Shown here piece by piece: positions 31,835-40,969 of a stretch of DNA of 64,000 nucleotides (the stretch's first letter is position 1; every line of letters starts with the position of its first letter). The notes under the pieces were generated by a model that was not told the origin of the DNA, did not search any database, and was given only the letters and a program-made list of their open reading frames with translations. Origin of the DNA: Lotus japonicus (lineage: Eukaryota > Streptophyta > Magnoliopsida > Fabales > Fabaceae); assembly GCF_012489685.1 (NCBI RefSeq), contig NC_080042.1, forward strand, positions 46,304,066-46,368,065, read 5' to 3'. The position numbers were made by a program, and so were the translations under genes.

Positions 31835-32263
31835 TTAGCGAGGGAATTAGCGAGGGAATGGAAATAAAAATGTCAGGCGGTTAGCGACGGACACTTCCGT
31901 CGCAAACAGCGACGGACTGCTATTTTCCGTCTTAAATAGCGACGGAACTAGCGACGGATAGTTCCGTCGCAAGTAACGACGGATAGTTTGTTCCGTCGTA
32001 AATAGCGACGGATAGTTTGTTCCGTCGCTAATTGCGACGGATTCATGGGATAATCCAGCAAACGATTTAGTGACGGAAATATATAAATTAGCGACGGCAC
32101 AATTCCGTCGCTATTAGTGACGGATTTCAAAATCCCTCGTTAATTATTTATCGACGCCACTTTGCACGACGGACAGGGTTCTGTCGCTAAATCTTTAGCG
32201 ACGGAATTTTCCTTATTTAGCGACAGATTTTGCCCCTCGCTAATTTGCTTTTTTTTAGTAGTG
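31835..32263. repeat. CACTA right terminus and subterminal GCGACGG array
   Basis: More than a dozen GCGACGG/CCGTCGC motifs in both orientations followed by the TIR ...TTTTAGTAGTG. Mirrors the left end at 11859-12135. Confidence 0.88.
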
Positions 32264-32390
32264 ATACTTTAACTAAAAAATTAATTTATTCATCATTGAA
32301 ATTTTTATTGAAAAAATACCAATTTTATTATCACCCCGCAATCAAAATATAAAGATAATACTTAAATTAGTTCAATACGGATTGGATTCT

Positions 32391-32507
32391 TTTTTTTTAG
32401 TACATCGGAAAGATAAATTGCACCCGCAAGAAATCGATCTCATGACCTCCCCATACCCAACCCATATGTCCCTCAGCTCCTACCACTTGAACTATTCTAC
32501 GAGGACC
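32391..32507 (-). mobile_element. Short tRNA-derived SINE
   Basis: Flanked by a perfect 12-bp TSD GGATTGGATTCT (32379-32390 and 32508-32519). On the minus strand it begins with an A-box-like TAGTTCAAGTGGTAGGAGC, has a B-box-like GAGATCGATTTC, and ends GATGTACTAAAAAAAA, a poly(A)-like tail. The 117-bp length, tail and long TSD together fit a SINE mobilised by LINE machinery. Confidence 0.85.
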
Positions 32508-32703
32508 GGATTGGATTCTCTACGAATATCAAGACTTAACTATTTGGAGGTATTAATAAAATTAAATTTTAATTTTGCGAATAGAGACTGTAAAATTTGT
32601 AGTTAAAAGTTGACTAAGAAAATTATTTAATAGTCACGTAACTTTTAAAAGAGCACTTTGATAATAAAAATAAAAATCCTAGTATATTCTCCGATAAAAT
32701 TTT

Positions 32704-32715
32704 GTCTATCTTGTA

Positions 32716-32755
<40 letters not shown>

Positions 32756-32767
32756 TACAAGATAGAC
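32704..32767. repeat. (TA)n tract inside a 64-bp perfect palindrome
   Basis: Arms GTCTATCTTGTACTTTT (32704-32720) and its complement (32751-32767) enclose 30 bp of alternating AT. The viral sequence begins at about 32768, immediately after the right arm, which does not match viral sequence and so is host-derived. Confidence 0.9.
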
Positions 32768-32768
32768 A

Positions 32769-33063
32769 TTGGAATCCTGCTCAACAGAATTATTCTACTG
32801 TCAAAAAAGAAGTTTTAGCAATCGTTTTATCTATTTCAAAATTTCAATCTGATTTGATTAATTAAAAATTCTTAGTCCGTGTAGACTGCAAATCTGCGAA
32901 AGAAATCTTACAAAAAGATGTCAAAAACTTAGCTTCAAAACATATCTTTGCCAGATGGCAAGCTATTTTAAGCGTTTTTGACTTCGATATTGAATATATA
33001 AAAGGATCTAACAATTCTCTCCCTGATTTCCTCACTCGTGAATATTTGCAGGGAAGATCATAA
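32769..33063 (+). pseudogene. Viral ORF1 3' end (RNase H), truncated
   Basis: Matches the last about 98 codons of ORF1 at 40673-40968. It starts abruptly at the host junction and has a TAA at 32863-32865 where the full copy has a Gln codon. The preserved stop at 33061-33063 leads directly to ORF2. Confidence 0.9.
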
Positions 33064-33064
33064 G

Positions 33065-34021
33065 ATGTCCTCCAGAGGAGGATCCTCCTCCTCCCGAGGA
33101 AGAGGAAGAAGCAAAGAAAAGAGCAAAGGTATTATAATCTCTGACTCTTTAATCTTATCTGGGCTCACTGCCCATCAATCTGGACCCACTGTCCAAAAAT
33201 CTAAGCCCACTGCTCAAAATCAATCTCCCCAACCAAAACAAACCAAAGCAGATTATGCTTTATCAATTCCAACTCTCCTTACCCTCAAACAAGCAGGCCT
33301 GGATAATGTTCCTCAGGGACTCATCAATTTACCCAAAAAATCCTGGGCTAGCATGACAGAAGAAGATGATGACCTTCAATCTCTCCAAACCATCATTGAT
33401 AAAACCAAAACCTTAGCAACTCATTGCGGGAAAAAACCCGTTGTTGCTCAACCCAGTCAACCCAACCAAAATACCGGTTATCTAGCCAAAATAAACTCCA
33501 GATTCCAAACTTTTATTGAACCAGAATGGTGGGATAGCTCTGGAGGAGTCAACCTTGCCAACAAAATTGGCATTAAACTCTTCCCAAATCACCTTGATCC
33601 CATTCACCCAAACAAATCCCAAATTTTCTATGAGTTTATCCTTATAGATACAAACAGTGTAGAAATCAAACACTTTAGGGATAAATCTGATAACTCCCTT
33701 ATCACTCATTCTACACTCCAGATTCTCCGTGTCCTTCGTCCCACTGACTTTGGACCTAATCCAAATGGTTACAAAAAATTCTCTCAGAACTTTGACCCTG
33801 TAGGTTTCAACTATTGGGACTATATGAAAGCTTGGGAGAATACAATTCTTGGTCTACAAAATCAGAATTTCAAACACTCTTGGCTCATTTATTTTAAATG
33901 GTCCAACAAATATTCTTTTCCAAATTGGTTTCACTCTTGGTGGGATTTCTTTGGACCTACTACGGAAATCTTTCCCTCTGAAGTTCTTGAGGGTTACAAT
34001 CATTTTTTAAAATTGGAATAA
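33065..34021 (+). CDS. Viral ORF2, first part (unknown function), copy 1
   Basis: ATG at 33065, one base after the ORF1 stop (TAAGATG), a spacing that suggests reinitiation or a stop-start mechanism. A 318-residue product. The N-terminus is Ser/Arg/Gly-rich (SSRGGSSSSRGRGRSKEKSK), then Pro/Gln-rich. A Trp-rich globular part follows (WDYMKAWENTILG, then FKHSWLIYFKW and WFHSWWDFFGP). No domain that I recognise. The related second copy (40970) has the same stop, so it is not a private mutation. The reading continues in the +1 frame at 34011. An ORF2 of unknown function is a known trait of florendoviruses. Confidence 0.75.
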   Translation: MSSRGGSSSSRGRGRSKEKSKGIIISDSLILSGLTAHQSGPTVQKSKPTAQNQSPQPKQTKADYALSIPTLLTLKQAGLDNVPQGLINLPKKSWASMTEEDDDLQSLQTIIDKTKTLATHCGKKPVVAQPSQPNQNTGYLAKINSRFQTFIEPEWWDSSGGVNLANKIGIKLFPNHLDPIHPNKSQIFYEFILIDTNSVEIKHFRDKSDNSLITHSTLQILRVLRPTDFGPNPNGYKKFSQNFDPVGFNYWDYMKAWENTILGLQNQNFKHSWLIYFKWSNKYSFPNWFHSWWDFFGPTTEIFPSEVLEGYNHFLKLE

Positions 34022-34478
34022 AGATTTAAACAATTATCCTGATTGTTTGAATTTTTACACAATCTTTTCCCTTTCTTGGGTATTTGCCTGGCGTTATGGT
34101 CTCAAGACAAAAGCCCAACCAATTCTCCACAAACAACCCTTAATCAAATGGTGGAAGGTCTTTGATGCTTCCAAAGCTCATAAGGAGAATGTCAATCAGT
34201 GGTTTAAGTCTAACCAAAAGTGCCTTAAGCATGCCAATCCGCAATCTAGTCTCTTGCTCAATCAAAAGGCCCACATCACAGCGGCCCTTGCAGGAGCTTC
34301 AACAGAAGAAGACTTGCTGAAGAATCTCCAAACAGCTCTGCAATTATTGAAAGAAAAAGAGCCAAAGGAGCAGGCCTCATCCTCAAAGGCCCCTCAGCAG
34401 AAAACTTCCTCACAATCTTCTTTCGGGTCAGATCTTATCCCGGAAACACTGGAATCAAGTGAAGATGACTTCTGCTAA
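34011..34478 (+). CDS. Viral ORF2, second part in +1 frame, copy 1
   Basis: Open from 34011 to TAA 34476-34478. It contains a continuation that looks like the same protein (LNFYTIFSLSWVFAWRYG, then NQWFKSNQKCLKHANP) and a Ser/Gln/Glu-rich acidic tail. No ATG opens this frame near its start, so translation would need a +1 frameshift between 34011 and 34018 or an ancestral indel. The same layout is present in copy 2. Confidence 0.65.
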   Translation, partial: NWNKDLNNYPDCLNFYTIFSLSWVFAWRYGLKTKAQPILHKQPLIKWWKVFDASKAHKENVNQWFKSNQKCLKHANPQSSLLLNQKAHITAALAGASTEEDLLKNLQTALQLLKEKEPKEQASSSKAPQQKTSSQSSFGSDLIPETLESSEDDFC

Positions 34479-34597
34479 AGCTTTGTCGTCTTTTATCATT
34501 ATGTTTTGTAATAATTCAATCTCAATTATTGTATTCCACTGTAGCAACAGTAGAACTTTTTACTGTAGCAAATAGTGCCCGTCAAATAGTACCGTCT

Positions 34598-34625
34598 ACC
34601 GGAACTATTCAACCGGAACTATTCA
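34598..34625 (+). promoter_or_regulatory. Tandem 14-bp repeat upstream of viral TATA box
   Basis: Two exact copies of ACCGGAACTATTCA, 34598-34611 and 34612-34625, just upstream of the TATA-like box. They are probably cis elements of the viral promoter, by position only. Confidence 0.6.
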
Positions 34626-34644
34626 AACAGTGACCAAATTTTTC

Positions 34645-34652
34645 TTTAAATA
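34645..34652 (+). promoter_or_regulatory. Putative viral promoter TATA box
   Basis: TTTAAATA within TCTTTAAATAGGC, about 320 bp before the primer-binding site and downstream of ORF2, where a pararetroviral pregenomic RNA promoter should be. Transcription would start near 34675-34685. The segment 42409-42587, which begins in this area, is separately retained in the block. Confidence 0.55.
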
Positions 34653-34973
34653 GGCATCTTCTGAGCTTTGTTAATCAGAGTTTGGCATAGCCTAGATAGA
34701 GAGTTATAGAGAGAGAAAACACTGAGAGTTCTGTAAGTTCTCTTTCAGTTTTCCTTTCTTCAATCTTTTCAGTTTTTCAGTTTTTGTAACCTATGTTTAT
34801 GTAATATATTTCCTCCAGTTTTATTATTCTGTTTATGGAAGGCTGAGCCTCCTGTTTTAATTCCTGTCTTTTAATTTCTGCAATTTAAATTTCTGCTAGA
34901 AGCCCCTCCGTGGTGGCGTCCTACTTCTCTTAATCCTCATCTCATCCCCCTCCTTCTGCTTCCGACCCCCTCT

Positions 34974-34985
34974 TGGTATCAGAGC
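34974..34985 (+). other. Viral primer-binding site, copy 1
   Basis: TGGTATCAGAGC, complementary to initiator tRNA-Met. By convention it marks the genome origin of caulimovirids. Further copies are at 48958-48969 (minus) and 53130-53141 (plus). Confidence 0.92.
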
Positions 34986-35083
34986 CTGATGGGGAAGTAG
35001 GAACATGCTAAATATGTTAGATATAAGTTATTTCTCTGCTTTATTCTTACATAATTAAGCACTATGGTAACGGATCTAGACTG

Positions 35084-35385
35084 GTAAGTACACAACTCAG
35101 CTAAACTAAAATGAAATCCTTTTTGAAGATCTCTCAGGATTATTCATATTCAGACTTATGATCATATCTGCAGCGGAGGCGTTGAAGGCAGTAAGTCCCT
35201 GTGTGGCAGTAAGTCTATATTGGCCATACTACAGATATGATATGTTAAGTTCAGAATATTTTTAATGTCCTTGTTTAGCTTTTCTTTTGTGGTGGCTTTA
35301 GTCTGATCCAGATCTATACTGCTCAACTATTAAGAACAACACAGAACCTAACTTATATTTCTAATTTATTTATCTGTTTCTATAG
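35084..35385 (+). other. Putative leader intron
   Basis: A strong donor (CTG/GTAAGTA at 35084) follows a seven-codon short ORF beginning ATG 35065. A pyrimidine-rich acceptor (TTTCTATAG, ending 35385) lies ten bases before the ORF1 ATG. Splicing would bring the short ORF and ORF1 close together. The same sites occur in the other two leader copies. Known precedent: leader splicing in rice tungro bacilliform virus. Inference only. Confidence 0.4.
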
Positions 35386-35394
35386 AACCAGGTG

Positions 35395-38300
35395 ATGGCG
35401 ATGATACTTATGGGTGAGGAAGATTTGTCTTTTATGATGCTTCGCTCTTTTTCCTCCAAGCTTTCTTTCAAATCTTCCCAACCCTCTTCTTCTTCTATCA
35501 ATCATCCTCATCAATCCAATCAATTATCCAAATCTGTCTTCAAAGAAGAAATTCATTTTGAAGATATCAATCAAGATCTCGACAACTGGGAAATCCCTAG
35601 AATCTCTCATGCTGAGATCTACAAACCAAACGGATCCTTTTTCAAACGATCAGATTTCATTATCAAAACCGTTGAGCAAACCTACAAGCTCAGATCTGAT
35701 GATGAAGAGATCCATCTGCTTTCCGAGAAAAGCATCAAAGAACATATCAGCAAAAACTTCAACTATCTTCATATAGGTAGTGTTCAAGTTGGTCTTAAAC
35801 CCCTAACCAGGAAATCTCTTGACATCGCTGTACTCCTTTGTCTTAGGGATGTTAGACATAATCAATTCCATGACTCCCTCTTAGGAACGGTTGAATCCAG
35901 CCTGAGTAATGGACCAATCTTTTTCAATTGCTTCCCAGATCTAACTGTTAGTCTGGAAGATAAAAACATCCTTGATGTCCTCTTCTTAAATATCAAGCTT
36001 CACGGCCTTGATATGAAAGAAGATTCTATTCCTATCTCTTTGATTTACAGGGTTCAATACAAGGTAATGAACTCTATCAAATCTTATTTCTTGCGAACCA
36101 ATTGTGAGAAATCTGGAGAAACTACCCTCTTCCTCACAGATTATGATAAGGCCAATGTTATTGTGCCCAAAACCATCCAATGGAGTGATATCACCCTTCC
36201 AGAGAAATGGTCTTTGGAAAAGGCTACTCCAGCCCAACCTGCTGAAACTCCTGAGTTTCGTGAAATCATCCAACACCAATCTGGCCAAGTAGATCTCATC
36301 TTTGATAGGAGAAATTCTTTCTCTATCCCTAGATCTATTAGGACATCCTCTGATTTCCAATCTGCCATGTCCAGAAGATCTTTTTCTATGACTAGAAGGA
36401 ACCAACCCGAGTCTGGTGCTCGACCTTCCCTCTCTCATGACGGATCTACTATCCATTTGACTGGATATGTCAATACCACTCCTGTCAAGACTACCTATGA
36501 CAAGGGTGATGAAGATCATCAATCCAACTTATCTCCAACGTATTCTTCTCTAGAAACCCCTGGAGAAACTTCTGATTTCATTGGAGCAATCACTACTGAA
36601 TTTGTCATCGACAAAGAAAGTATCAAAGCAGATTTCTACTCTGACAAATGGACTAAGCAAAGAAAATGGTTCTTTGCAAAGTATCAGGGTGAAAAGAGAA
36701 AGAAGATCCAAGAAAAATTCTACGGGTTCCTTGAAAAAACCCAGCAAAACATCTTCTTTTTTGAATGGTTTCAAGATTATGCCAACAAGAATTGGAAATC
36801 TTACCCCTTCCAAATTGACATGGTTAAATGGCAGCATAAAGATGGAAAAGAAACCCTTTCTAAACTGCCACCTAAAACTCCTTTCCTTCTTAAAGGAGCT
36901 CAATCTACACCTGTCTTGGCTTCTCCCTTCAAGACTAGGGAAGAAGAAGGTGAGGTCACCAGTAAGGACATCAAAGACCTCATGGAACAGGCCAATTATA
37001 CCAATAAGTATCTTCAAACTCTTGGAGAATCTCAGACTCATGATGATTCTGCTAGAAAAGGAAAAGGAAAGGTCAAGACTGAACCCTCTTCCCCAGATCT
37101 TGATATCCCTAAAGGATGTCAACTGGAGAAACCTTTATTCAAACCTTTCCAAATCAGTAACCGATCTAGGCACTCAGCTCAATCCCTTCGTGCCAAGAAT
37201 GAATCTGATAATGAGCTTCTTCAGAAAGTTGTGGAACAACTGAAGCTTCTCAATCAAGTGATCCCTGAAACCCCGACTCAGGAAACTCCTACTCCGGAGG
37301 CAGTTTCTAACCCTACTGTCTCTGCTCCTGCTCCTCCAAAAACTCGGACTTCTACTCGTAATGCCTCTACCTCTTTAAACAATATTGAAGATGGTAAGGT
37401 TGAGTCTGATTCTGATATCCAATCTGTCAAGAGTATTCCTATCAACGCTGTTAATCACAATTCTAGGAATCAGTGGAGAAAAGAAACCAAACTCTATTAT
37501 CCTAGAGCTACTGCTCCTGATCTCCTTTTAGAAGAATCTTCAAACTTCAAAAGCTTCAGTGCCAACAATGTCTATGAATGGAATATTGATGGTGAAAACG
37601 AGTATGGCATCACCAAAATCCTCCAAAATATGACTATGGTAGCCACTGCCTATGTTACCGCCAATAGTTGTCCTGAATCTCTTATTGTCGAAGTCTTGGT
37701 TGCTGGTTTCTGTGGCCAGCTCAAAGGTTTGTGGGATAATTATCTCACTGAAGACGAGAAGAATCAGATCTTGACTGCTATCAAGATTGATGAAGAAGGT
37801 AATCCTATCATTGAAGATGGCAAATTCATTCCTGATGCTGTCAACTCCTTAATCTTCACTATAGCCCAACATTTTGTTGGAGATCCTTCCCTCATCAAGG
37901 ATAGATCTGGTGATCTTTTGTCCAATCTTAAGTGTAAATCTTTGGGTGATTTTAGATGGTATAAGGATACCTTCTTGACCAGAGTCTACACCCGTGAAGA
38001 CAGCCAACAAGCCTTCTGGAAAGAGAAGTTCCTGGCAGGTCTTCCTAAATCTTTTGGCGACAAAGTTCGGGAAAAACTTAGAAGCCAAAATCCGGGGGGA
38101 GAAATCCCGTATCACACCCTTAGTTATGGACAGCTTATTGCTATCATTCAAAGAGTTGCTCTCAAAATCTGTCAGGATGACAAAATCCAACAGCAACTCA
38201 CTAAGGAGAAGTCTCAAAATCGCAGGGATTTGGGTACTTTCTGCGAACAATTTGGAATTCAAGGTTGTCCCAAGAAACCTAAACCTAGAAAGCAAGATCC

Positions 38301-40968
38301 TCCTCCCAAACAACAGTGGAGAAAGAGATCAAGCAGAAATGATCAAAGGAAGCCCAAACCTAGATCTAAACCTCATTCTGCTCAAACTTCCAAAAACCCT
38401 CCTGAGACTAAAACCTCTCAAGGTAAAGATGTCACCTGCTATACCTGCGGCAAGCCTGGCCATATTAGCAGATATTGCAGACTCAAAAGAAGAATCTCTG
38501 AGCTTCAGCTTGAACCTGAGATTGAGGATAAGATCAACAATCTTCTCATTCAAACTTCTGATGAAGAAGAATCCAATCCTTCGGACTCCGAGGTCTCCGA
38601 AGACCTAAATCAAATCCAGAATGATGATTCTCAATCATCATCCTCTGTCAATACCTTGACCATTAACACTTTGACTAATGAGCAAGATCTTCTCTTTAGG
38701 GCTATCAATTCTATCCCTGATCCTGAAGAAAAGAAAATCTACTTGGAACGCCTCAGATCTACTCTTGAAGACAGGCCTCCCAGAAGTCCTATTACTACCA
38801 ATAAGTTCAATCTTAGGGATACCTTCAAGCGTCTTGAAAAATCTGCTGTCAAACCTGTCACTATTCAAGACCTCCAATCTGAAGTCAGTACCCTTAAAAT
38901 CGAGGTTAAGGGTCTCAAACAAATCCAAAGAAGTCAGCAGCTTATCTTAGACAAACTGACTAGAAATTATGAAGAAGACAGTTCTTCTTCTATACCTGAT
39001 TCCAATCCTGCTCCTAACAACAATTGCGATGACTTTCTGGAAGTTATCAATCATGTCACCATCCAGAAATTCTACATCCACATCAAAATCCTTATAGGAG
39101 ATTTTATCTTGGAAACTCCAGCTCTCTTTGATACTGGGGCTGATTCCAGTTGTATTTCTGAGGGACTCATTCCCACCAGATATTTTGAAAAAACAACTGA
39201 GAAACTCAGTGCTGCTGAAGGATCTAGGTTAATAATCAAATATAAGATCCCCTCGGCTATCATCAAAAATGGTAGTCTTGAGATTGAAACCCCTTTTCTG
39301 CTCGTCAGAAATCTTAGTCAAAAAGTCATAATAGGGACTCCTTTCATTAAGAAACTCTTCCCTTATGACACTGACGTTGATGGCATCACTGTCCAGCATC
39401 TTGGACAACCAATTCTGTTCAAATTCTCGGAACCTCCCTTTGACAAAACCCTGAATGTTATATCCTACAAGGAAAAGCAAATCAATTTCCTCAAGGAAGA
39501 GATTTCCTTCAAGAACATTGAAGTTCAATTACAACAACCTTCAGTCAAAACAAGGATTGAGAATATTTTGGGGAATATTCAATCTAGTATCTGTTCTGAC
39601 CTACCCAATGCCTTTTGGGAAAGGAAGAGCCATATGGTGGAGCTTCCTTATGAAAAGGATTTCTCAGACAAACAGATCCCAACCAAGGCTAGACCTATTC
39701 AAATGAATGAAGAACTTCTTCATTTTTGCCGAAAGGAAATCGATGATCTTCTTAAGAAGAAACTAATCCGCAGGAGTAAAAGTCCTTGGTCCTGTGCAGC
39801 CTTCTATGTCAACAAACAAGCTGAGATAGAAAGGGGAACCCCTAGGTTGGTCATCAACTACAAACCTCTCAATCAAGCCCTTTGTTGGATTAGATATCCT
39901 ATTCCCAACAAGAAAGATCTTCTTGCCAGACTGCATGATGCTAAGATCTTTTCGAAGTTCGACATGAAATCTGGATTTTGGCAAATCCAATTACAAGAAA
40001 AGGATAGGTATAAAACTGCTTTTACTGTCCCTTTTGGACAATATGAGTGGAATGTTATGCCTTTTGGGCTAAAGAATGCCCCATCTGAATTTCAAAGGAT
40101 CATGAATGAAATCTTCAATCCCTATTCCAAATTCACTATTGTCTACATCGATGATGTGCTGGTCTTTTCTCAAACCATAGATCAACACTTCAAACACCTC
40201 AATACTTTCATCTCTGTAATCAAAAGGAATGGTCTGGCAGTTTCCAAAACAAAAGTCAGCTTGTTCCAGACCAAAATCAGATTCCTTGGCCATAACATTC
40301 ACCAAGGAACTATCATTCCCATCAATAGAGCCATCGAGTTCACCGACAAATTTCCTGATCAAATCATAGACAAAACCCAATTGCAAAGATTCTTGGGATG
40401 TCTCAATTATGTTGCGGACTTCTGTCCTCAACTCAGCACAATAATCAAACCCCTTCATGATAGACTCAAGAAGGATCCTCCACCCTGGTCTGATATTCAT
40501 ACCAACGTGGTCAAACAAATCAAACTGCGTGTCAAAAATCTTCCTTGTCTTTATCTCCCTAATCCTCAAGCTTTCAAGATTATTGAAACTGATGCCTCTG
40601 ATATTGGTTTTGGTGGTATTTTGAAACAAAAAATTCTTGATAAAGAACAAATTATTGCTTTTACTTCAAAACATTGGAATCCTGCTCAACAGAATTATTC
40701 TACTGTCAAAAAAGAAGTTTTAGCAATCGTTTTATCTATTTCAAAATTTCAATCTGATTTGATTAATCAAAAATTCTTAGTCCGTGTAGACTGCAAATCT
40801 GCGAAAGAAATCTTACAAAAAGATGTCAAAAACTTAGCTTCAAAACATATATTTGCCAGATGGCAAGCTATTTTAAGCGTTTTTGACTTCGATATTGAAT
40901 ATATAAAAGGATCTAACAATTCTCTCCCTGATTTCCTCACTCGTGAATATTTGCAGGGAAGATCATAA
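35395..40968 (+). CDS. Viral ORF1 polyprotein, full length, copy A
   Basis: 1,857 codons from ATG 35395 (a GTG just upstream is not needed), with no stop or frameshift. Order: movement protein (about 1-330, with VLFLNIKLHGLDM), linker, capsid region (about 700-1,030) ending in a CCHC zinc knuckle C1015-x2-C1018-x4-H1023-x4-C1028, aspartic protease (D1246-T-G-A), RT with FDMKSGFWQIQL and Y1584-I-D-D, and RNase H with E1731-T-D1733. No integrase, as expected for Caulimoviridae, which replicate by reverse transcription through an episomal circle. It is followed one base later by ORF2. The full length makes recent endogenisation or conservation plausible. Activity is not shown. Confidence 0.92.
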   Translation: MAMILMGEEDLSFMMLRSFSSKLSFKSSQPSSSSINHPHQSNQLSKSVFKEEIHFEDINQDLDNWEIPRISHAEIYKPNGSFFKRSDFIIKTVEQTYKLRSDDEEIHLLSEKSIKEHISKNFNYLHIGSVQVGLKPLTRKSLDIAVLLCLRDVRHNQFHDSLLGTVESSLSNGPIFFNCFPDLTVSLEDKNILDVLFLNIKLHGLDMKEDSIPISLIYRVQYKVMNSIKSYFLRTNCEKSGETTLFLTDYDKANVIVPKTIQWSDITLPEKWSLEKATPAQPAETPEFREIIQHQSGQVDLIFDRRNSFSIPRSIRTSSDFQSAMSRRSFSMTRRNQPESGARPSLSHDGSTIHLTGYVNTTPVKTTYDKGDEDHQSNLSPTYSSLETPGETSDFIGAITTEFVIDKESIKADFYSDKWTKQRKWFFAKYQGEKRKKIQEKFYGFLEKTQQNIFFFEWFQDYANKNWKSYPFQIDMVKWQHKDGKETLSKLPPKTPFLLKGAQSTPVLASPFKTREEEGEVTSKDIKDLMEQANYTNKYLQTLGESQTHDDSARKGKGKVKTEPSSPDLDIPKGCQLEKPLFKPFQISNRSRHSAQSLRAKNESDNELLQKVVEQLKLLNQVIPETPTQETPTPEAVSNPTVSAPAPPKTRTSTRNASTSLNNIEDGKVESDSDIQSVKSIPINAVNHNSRNQWRKETKLYYPRATAPDLLLEESSNFKSFSANNVYEWNIDGENEYGITKILQNMTMVATAYVTANSCPESLIVEVLVAGFCGQLKGLWDNYLTEDEKNQILTAIKIDEEGNPIIEDGKFIPDAVNSLIFTIAQHFVGDPSLIKDRSGDLLSNLKCKSLGDFRWYKDTFLTRVYTREDSQQAFWKEKFLAGLPKSFGDKVREKLRSQNPGGEIPYHTLSYGQLIAIIQRVALKICQDDKIQQQLTKEKSQNRRDLGTFCEQFGIQGCPKKPKPRKQDPPPKQQWRKRSSRNDQRKPKPRSKPHSAQTSKNPPETKTSQGKDVTCYTCGKPGHISRYCRLKRRISELQLEPEIEDKINNLLIQTSDEEESNPSDSEVSEDLNQIQNDDSQSSSSVNTLTINTLTNEQDLLFRAINSIPDPEEKKIYLERLRSTLEDRPPRSPITTNKFNLRDTFKRLEKSAVKPVTIQDLQSEVSTLKIEVKGLKQIQRSQQLILDKLTRNYEEDSSSSIPDSNPAPNNNCDDFLEVINHVTIQKFYIHIKILIGDFILETPALFDTGADSSCISEGLIPTRYFEKTTEKLSAAEGSRLIIKYKIPSAIIKNGSLEIETPFLLVRNLSQKVIIGTPFIKKLFPYDTDVDGITVQHLGQPILFKFSEPPFDKTLNVISYKEKQINFLKEEISFKNIEVQLQQPSVKTRIENILGNIQSSICSDLPNAFWERKSHMVELPYEKDFSDKQIPTKARPIQMNEELLHFCRKEIDDLLKKKLIRRSKSPWSCAAFYVNKQAEIERGTPRLVINYKPLNQALCWIRYPIPNKKDLLARLHDAKIFSKFDMKSGFWQIQLQEKDRYKTAFTVPFGQYEWNVMPFGLKNAPSEFQRIMNEIFNPYSKFTIVYIDDVLVFSQTIDQHFKHLNTFISVIKRNGLAVSKTKVSLFQTKIRFLGHNIHQGTIIPINRAIEFTDKFPDQIIDKTQLQRFLGCLNYVADFCPQLSTIIKPLHDRLKKDPPPWSDIHTNVVKQIKLRVKNLPCLYLPNPQAFKIIETDASDIGFGGILKQKILDKEQIIAFTSKHWNPAQQNYSTVKKEVLAIVLSISKFQSDLINQKFLVRVDCKSAKEILQKDVKNLASKHIFARWQAILSVFDFDIEYIKGSNNSLPDFLTREYLQGRS

Positions 40969-40969
40969 G

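Larger units (their letters stand above)
11859..32263. mobile_element. Non-autonomous CACTA transposon carrying EMC1 fragments, with nested insertions
   Basis: Left end CACTACTAAAAAAATGC (11859) and right end ...TTTTTTTAGTAGTG (32263) are inverted copies. They are bounded by ATA on both sides (11856-11858, 32264-32266), the 3-bp TSD of the CACTA (EnSpm) superfamily. Subterminal arrays of GCGACGG in both orientations fill 11879-12135 and 31835-32250, as expected for transposase-binding regions of this superfamily. No transposase gene is present. Removing the hAT MITE, the outer gypsy element, the SIRE element and their TSDs leaves about 3.9 kb, which holds EMC1-derived exons. It is therefore best read as a gene-capturing (Pack-type) CACTA that later served as a landing site. 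Confidence 0.85.

Noticed and set aside
34000..34008. TTTTTTA as a -1 frameshift slippery heptamer in ORF2
   Set aside because: The heptamer is correctly phased, but the -1 frame closes within about six codons and the continuing ORF is in the +1 frame.
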